Made by a program: the position numbers and the translations under genes
Assembly: GCA_003483675.1 (NCBI GenBank)
Contig: DMYK01000458.1
Span: 1,270 to 11,469, forward strand
Source of the DNA: Microcoleaceae cyanobacterium UBA11344
GTDB taxonomy: Bacteria; Cyanobacteriota; Cyanobacteriia; Cyanobacteriales; Microcoleaceae
DNA length: 10,200 nucleotides
Direction of reading: 5' to 3'
Notes under the pieces: generated by a model
The model's input: only the letters and a program-made list of their open reading frames with translations
The model's database searches: none
Told to the model about the DNA's origin: nothing
Shown: positions 6,476-10,200 of the stretch, piece after piece
Layout of the letters: every line of letters starts with the position of its first letter
Position numbering within the stretch: the stretch's first letter is position 1

Positions 6476-7732
6476 GTGGCTATAGAAAATCAACTTATTT
6501 GCCAGTTAAATTACGGAACCGAAACTTTGAGAGCTGATGTGGTTCTTCGCCAATGCGACGACTGCTCTCTTATTGCCACCGTAGTTCCGTGTCAATCCAT
6601 TGATTTGATTTCTTCAACAGCAGATTGTTTTCTAGAAAGTATTCCTGATCCTGAGTCATCTTCTCTTTTGCTCAAAAGAACACCCATTATAATGTCAGCA
6701 CAAAATATCAATTTAGAAGCGAAGTTAGATTTAGCAGAGCTTGAATTGCAGAATCTTCCCCAAGATAGCGATATAGTTTCAGTCAGAATGTATTTAACTA
6801 ACCTCTTTGATCCATATTATTACAAAGAGGGTAGCAAATTTTATATTAATATTCCAGAGCAGCAACCAGTTGTATTATCGGCTCACACAGAAGGAAAAAT
6901 ATCGCATATTGCTGAAGTTTCTGAAATACCATACTCTGATTTAGAGAAGATCAAAAAGTTGGTTGATTCAATATGCTGGCTTTGTTCTTTCGCGTCTGGA
7001 CGGCTTTCCGCAGTTGCCAGAATGGAGGTATTACGTAACGAAGAGCTTATCTCCCAGGAACTTACATCTGTTGATACCACACTAAACCAAGGGTCTAAAG
7101 TCATCTTTGATGTAGACGATCTAACCCAGTTCATTGAACACAGCTATAAATACTATCAGGAGAGTGTTACCAAATACAACCTGAATAATTTAATTAACTT
7201 AGGTCTTCTGGCTAAACATACACCTTATATAGAGGTTAAAACTCTATTGATGTGCAACTTTTTGGAAGTCCTGCGCTATAACTATGCACTAAATATTGGC
7301 TATCCCAAAGGAGATTTTACCAGAGATCAGAAAGATAATTTCTATTTAGTCACTAATGGAAGAAGAAATGGAAGAAGAAATGGAAGAAGAAATGGTTCAG
7401 CTTCTTCTCAAGAAAGAGCTTCTTTTCAAGAAATATTGAAACACTTCTGTGACAAAAATAGGCTCACGGGTTGGCATAGTCGTTTCAAAGATATTCGCGA
7501 TAAGATCGTACATACTGGGAATATAACTGCCTCAGATCATCGGGAAAAAATCCAAAAATATCAAGACTTACACCATTTCTGCGATCAAGTGATACTTGCT
7601 CTTCTCCAATGGGATTGTGCTGGAGTGAGGCTTACTCTTCCCCAATGTGATGTAGTCTCAGGTCCATACATACCGATAAATTGCCTCCAGAATCCAGAAT
7701 CTGTAGCTAACCGGGTGGCATTTACTAGATAA
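6476..7732 (+). CDS. HEPN-like protein with RX4H motif and internal (NGRR)3 repeat
   Basis: I do not recognise a named gene. The protein has 418 residues and starts at GTG behind AGAGGT. Residues 1-155 look beta-rich. At 152-185 there is a helix with ICWLCSFASGRLSAVARMEV, similar to the helical linker seen in large HEPN proteins. Residues 215-385 are helical. YIEVKTLLMCNFLEVLRYNY (251-270) resembles the first HEPN helix, and FKDIRDKIVH (337-346) carries R341-x4-H346, the HEPN ribonuclease motif. Between them, residues 294-307 are three exact NGRR repeats plus NG, from a 12-base DNA repeat. HEPN proteins often act as RNases in abortive infection or toxin systems, but no antitoxin or partner gene is adjacent, so a defence role is inference. 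The gene is AT-rich, lacks CGATCG and follows an IS remnant, suggesting acquisition. Confidence 0.8.
   Translation: MAIENQLICQLNYGTETLRADVVLRQCDDCSLIATVVPCQSIDLISSTADCFLESIPDPESSSLLLKRTPIIMSAQNINLEAKLDLAELELQNLPQDSDIVSVRMYLTNLFDPYYYKEGSKFYINIPEQQPVVLSAHTEGKISHIAEVSEIPYSDLEKIKKLVDSICWLCSFASGRLSAVARMEVLRNEELISQELTSVDTTLNQGSKVIFDVDDLTQFIEHSYKYYQESVTKYNLNNLINLGLLAKHTPYIEVKTLLMCNFLEVLRYNYALNIGYPKGDFTRDQKDNFYLVTNGRRNGRRNGRRNGSASSQERASFQEILKHFCDKNRLTGWHSRFKDIRDKIVHTGNITASDHREKIQKYQDLHHFCDQVILALLQWDCAGVRLTLPQCDVVSGPYIPINCLQNPESVANRVAFTR
7355..7395 (+). repeat. In-frame 12-base tandem repeat inside the HEPN-like gene
   Basis: AATGGAAGAAGA is repeated three times exactly, followed by AATGG. The unit equals four codons (Asn-Gly-Arg-Arg), so gain or loss of copies keeps the frame and changes only the length of a basic loop. 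The copies are identical even at third positions, which points to recent expansion by slippage. Confidence 0.95.
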
Positions 7733-7882
7733 GGCAAGAAGTTTACAAACGAGTTATGGGCAGCGAGGAGTTACATAAATTTAGGACAAAAAAGTTGTAG
7801 GAAACTAAGAAAAGCAGAAATTTGCACATTTCACAATACAAGTGTTAACTCTATTAGAAAGCAGGTTTTGCCTGATGTAACT
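7733..7882. other. AT-rich spacer between convergent genes
   Basis: Only a short hairpin, CAGG-TTTTG-CCTG (7862-7874), is visible 9 bases past the stop of the TPR gene. It has 4 paired bases and no real T-run on either strand, so I do not call a terminator. No small open frame stands out. Confidence 0.4.
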
Positions 7883-9352
7883 TCAGACACTCTGCCATAA
7901 AAAACAAGCTAATCCGAGACAAATTAGAGCTATAAACCAGATTCCAGAAAGTAAGAGAACTGCGCCTAAAGATCCAACCCCTAAAGCAATCAGTTTCTTA
8001 ACTTTGTTTTCACTACTATAGTCGGATGGATTTTCAAAATTCGTTAAGCTTGAACTACTGGAGGGATTGGATTCGAGGGTTTTCTCTTGTTCTCTCTCTA
8101 CTACAACTATAATTTTCTTTTCCAGTTCTAGCCAACATTTATTAGGATCAACTTCTACTCCTTTACACTCAACATCCCACTGATTCTCCATTGAGTAAAA
8201 CACAGCCATATAATTACTAGCTAACCAAGGATCGCTTGATGCTGAACGTACATTTGGATAGGTTCCATTTAATTTTTTATAAGCAGCGAGACAAGCCTTT
8301 GTGCAAACAATAAACTCTTCTAAATGCTCTTTTACAAGCTCATAACTTGCAGGTTTTGATGACAAGCTTTTGTCAGTGGAGTCAACCATTGGAAGGAGAC
8401 ACCAGATATTTTTAGACGGGGTATCTAAATCTTTTTCCAATTGTGCCCCGATAGAGAGATTGTTTCCTACTGGCATACACTGTAGCAAAGCACCATCTTC
8501 TGGAAAAATTTGTGTTATACACCTTGCTTTAGAGATTCTTTTGCCACTTTTTTTTAGCTTAGAAATTAAATCCTCTTGACTTTTGAAAGAATCGTACACA
8601 GCTTCTAACCTTGGTTGCTCAACTAGATCGTAATCTCTACAACCGAGAAGATTCAGAAAAGCATTTGCTCGAAGGGCTGACTGCCTATTGTTCTGGTTAA
8701 GAAAAAGATTTTGGGTAATCTTGCCATCCTGTACAGCCTTTTGAATATCCCCCAATTGATAAAAGGTAGTAGCCCTATTCATATAAGCATCCGCGTAATC
8801 AGCTTTAAGTTGAATAGCACGGGTGTAGTCTTCCAGAGCACTATTATGTTCACCTAGCTCATTTTTCATATAGCCTCGGCTGTAGTAAGCTTCAGCATAA
8901 TTAGGATCTAGCTGGATTGCTGCACTTAAGTTTTTTATTGCTGCCCTTAAATCACCCCTCTGAAAATCAAGACTAGCTCGGTTAAAGTAATCCTTTGAAT
9001 CAGTGCTAGAAATTTTAAGATTTGCGGTAACTAGAACACTTTGACCACAGCCAGAAAAAGCCACAAGAATTTGCTCAGATGGATCTGTTATTTCATCCAT
9101 CTTTGCTTGTACCAGGCGAATAATCTCCCTATCGTTATTAGCAAATTTAGGTAAGTCGCTTCTCGGAACATAAGCCAACTCTGATATGTCAATGTCAATA
9201 CAGTTGTTTTCATCTAGATGCACACCCACGAAAATTAGACCAATTCCATGATCGTGATAGCCTTTTTGAGCAATTTTCGTAAAGCTATCCTTCGCACCAT
9301 AAACCATCGTCTGGGCGTATTGTTCTAACTGCTCTTTAGATACAAGAGACAT
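7883..9352 (-). CDS. TPR protein with C-terminal membrane hairpin, unknown function
   Basis: This protein has 489 residues. Residues 1-115 form a mixed domain I do not recognise (GIGLIFVGVHLDENNCIDIDI, then DPSEQILVAFSGCGQSVLVTANL). Three TPR units follow at about 118-151, 152-185 and 186-219, with clear A..YY.RG....LG....A..DY..AI.L.P patterns, the third less regular. Residues 250-420 are an unrecognised domain (KARCITQIFPEDGALLQCMP, WLASNYMAVFYSMENQW). A Ser-rich linker (429-436) leads to two short hydrophobic spans at about 453-470 and 472-487, so the protein is probably tethered to a membrane by its C-terminus with the rest in the cytoplasm. GAGG lies 7 bases before ATG 9352. It is convergent with the HEPN-like gene and shares its AT-rich composition lacking CGATCG. 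TPRs imply a partner protein; none is identifiable. Confidence 0.88.
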   Translation of the reverse strand: MSLVSKEQLEQYAQTMVYGAKDSFTKIAQKGYHDHGIGLIFVGVHLDENNCIDIDISELAYVPRSDLPKFANNDREIIRLVQAKMDEITDPSEQILVAFSGCGQSVLVTANLKISSTDSKDYFNRASLDFQRGDLRAAIKNLSAAIQLDPNYAEAYYSRGYMKNELGEHNSALEDYTRAIQLKADYADAYMNRATTFYQLGDIQKAVQDGKITQNLFLNQNNRQSALRANAFLNLLGCRDYDLVEQPRLEAVYDSFKSQEDLISKLKKSGKRISKARCITQIFPEDGALLQCMPVGNNLSIGAQLEKDLDTPSKNIWCLLPMVDSTDKSLSSKPASYELVKEHLEEFIVCTKACLAAYKKLNGTYPNVRSASSDPWLASNYMAVFYSMENQWDVECKGVEVDPNKCWLELEKKIIVVVEREQEKTLESNPSSSSSLTNFENPSDYSSENKVKKLIALGVGSLGAVLLLSGIWFIALICLGLACFLWQSV

Positions 9353-9434
9353 ATTGACACCTCAATCTCCTATAGTGTTTTGTTAGATTGTCTTATTAAC
9401 TCAGCTAAATATCCAACCTGAACTTAACGTAGTA

Positions 9435-9863
9435 TTACATGAGTAAACCCATCCATCCCATCAAAGCACCAATACCCAAAGTCGTCAACAAGATACCCGC
9501 CGCCACCACCAAAGAACGCGCAGAAGTCCCCACCCTTTTCAATTCCGTCTGACGCACCAGAGAATTGACAGCCTCAGCGATTTGCCCCTCTTGCTTCTCC
9601 ACCGCCACTCGCTCGTAACTTGCCAGAGTCTTATTAATCCGCCCCACCCACCGATCGAATGCTAACTCAAAATCCTCCGGTTTCGGACTTTCTTGAATCA
9701 GCACTTCCAATCGCCCCATAGCCAACAAAATCAGAAAAATCGGGTCAGTTGGCTCAATTTTCCCCTTAAAAGCCAACTCCAAAACCTTTCGCCGATACTC
9801 CTCAGATTGCCCCTCTAAAGCAATATCCAGCAAAGATTTAGTATCAGCAGCACCGTAACTCAT
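9435..9863 (-). CDS. Small tail-anchored protein, possible DUF6753-type cyanobacterial family
   Basis: This protein has 142 residues. The N-terminal helical part (1-105) includes LLDIALEGQSEEYRRKVLEL and a DPIFLILLAMGRLEVLI segment (40-56), then FDRWVGRINKTL, and an amphipathic, coiled-coil-like stretch (83-110). One membrane span lies at about 116-140 (LVVAAGILLTTLGIGALMGW) and ends at the C-terminus, so the protein is tail-anchored. It resembles short cyanobacterial proteins with the same 'DP.F..LL..G.LEVL' pattern and C-terminal anchor; the DUF number is from memory and uncertain, and the function is unknown. GGGGA 7 bases before ATG 9863 supports the start. CGATCG reappears here (9652-9657), as in the left part of the window. 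Confidence 0.87.
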   Translation of the reverse strand: MSYGAADTKSLLDIALEGQSEEYRRKVLELAFKGKIEPTDPIFLILLAMGRLEVLIQESPKPEDFELAFDRWVGRINKTLASYERVAVEKQEGQIAEAVNSLVRQTELKRVGTSARSLVVAAGILLTTLGIGALMGWMGLLM

Positions 9864-9941
9864 GGCAACATCCCCGTAGTTTCAAACGCCTCATAAGCTG
9901 ACAACATAGATGAATACAGGACGATACTACCGGATTCGATC

Positions 9942-10042
9942 TATAGCCTTTCTCAGAAAGATGAGGTACGACTGGGCATAGGGCATGGGGCATAGGGCAT
10001 AGGGTTCCGTGGGCATACCTCACTTTTTTGAGAACCGCTATA
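9942..10042. mobile_element. MITE-like imperfect palindrome with heptamer-filled loop
   Basis: The left arm (9942-9968) and right arm (10016-10042) are inverted repeats, 22 of 27 bases identical. Shared blocks are TATAGC at the outer end, TTCTCA in the middle and TGAGGTA at the inner end. The 47-base centre holds the GGGCATA array. The ends read TATAGC...GCTATA, compatible with insertion at TA and TA-ended inverted repeats as in IS630/Tc1-type MITEs, but no other copy is present here to prove mobility. As RNA it would fold into one long hairpin 20 bases after the stop of the gene ending at 10063, so it may also shape that transcript's end. Confidence 0.55.
9974..10017 (+). repeat. Heptamer array GGGCATA in the loop of the palindrome
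   Basis: Four contiguous units (GGGCATA, GGGCATG, GGGCATA, GGGCATA; 9974-10001) are followed by GGG and, after a 9-base interruption, one more GGGCATA (10011-10017). The array lies wholly between the inverted arms. Confidence 0.85.
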
Positions 10043-10062
10043 AGAGAGCAATTGCAGCATAA

Positions 10063-10200
10063 TTAAGAACGATCAACTAAAGAACGAACGTAAAAAGACA
10101 CCGCTCCAATTAAATAAAAACAATTCACCAAAATCAACAATATCTTACCAATAGAAGAGTTAACAAAACCAAAAACGCGGAAAGTTGACAGCAACACTAA
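10063..10200 (-). CDS. 3' end of a membrane protein gene, 5' part beyond the window
   Basis: On the minus strand an open frame enters at the window edge and runs 45 codons to TAA (10063-10065). The C-terminus has a hydrophobic span of about 20 residues (IGKILLILVNCFYLIGAVSF) followed by a short basic tail YVRSLVDRS, which looks like a real protein end rather than chance AT-rich translation. With so little visible no family can be given. A start codon and most of the protein lie outside the window. Confidence 0.55.
   Translation of the reverse strand, partial: LVLLSTFRVFGFVNSSIGKILLILVNCFYLIGAVSFYVRSLVDRS

Noticed and set aside
7355..7395. Sequencing slip or frameshift at the AGAAGA tract
   Set aside because: The unit is exactly 12 bases and the frame is clean on both sides with sensible protein sequence.
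7862..7874. Terminator between the convergent HEPN-like and TPR genes
   Set aside because: The stem has four pairs and no T-run on either strand.
6476..9352. Two-gene toxin-antitoxin or defence operon made of the HEPN-like and TPR genes
   Set aside because: The genes are convergent, so not an operon; neither is a recognisable antitoxin. Shared composition only is reported.

Overview
The window reads as chromosomal DNA of a filamentous cyanobacterium of the Oscillatoria/Microcoleus type. The grounds are HIP1 octamers (GCGATCGC), abundant CGATCG hexamers, heptamer repeat arrays of the STRR type in several spacers, a cyanobacterial 'photosystem II S4 domain' protein, a Uma2 family nuclease-like protein, and the serA-prmA gene pair. 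The genus is inference; the phylum is well supported.

Left part (1-3342), all on the minus strand: the 5' two thirds or so of a large membrane-anchored repeat/coiled-coil protein (cut by the window edge); an S4-domain RNA-binding protein of the YlmH type; a Uma2 protein 13 bases upstream of it, so probably one transcript; then a 168-residue two-half membrane protein of unknown function. A nine-unit heptamer array (2771-2836) separates the last two.

Middle (3343-6270), plus strand: a divergent spacer with a good minus-strand promoter and a long inverted repeat, then serA (first step of the phosphorylated serine pathway) and prmA (methylation of ribosomal protein L11). prmA sits between heptamer arrays of the same family in opposite orientation.

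Accessory part (about 6271-9434): the spacer after prmA holds the N-terminal stub of an IS5-type transposase. It is followed by a HEPN-like protein with an RX4H motif and an in-frame 12-base tandem repeat coding (NGRR)3, and convergently by a TPR protein with a C-terminal membrane hairpin and novel flanking domains. No CGATCG occurs from about 6060 to 9652, although about two dozen occur before it. This suggests that these two genes were acquired or evolve under different constraints.

Right end (9435-10200), minus strand: a 142-residue tail-anchored protein, a MITE-like imperfect palindrome (9942-10042) whose loop holds GGGCATA heptamers, and the 3' end of a membrane protein that runs off the window. 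No rRNA, tRNA or CRISPR array was seen. The most interesting candidates are the HEPN-like gene with its coding repeat, the HIP1-free island and the palindromic element.
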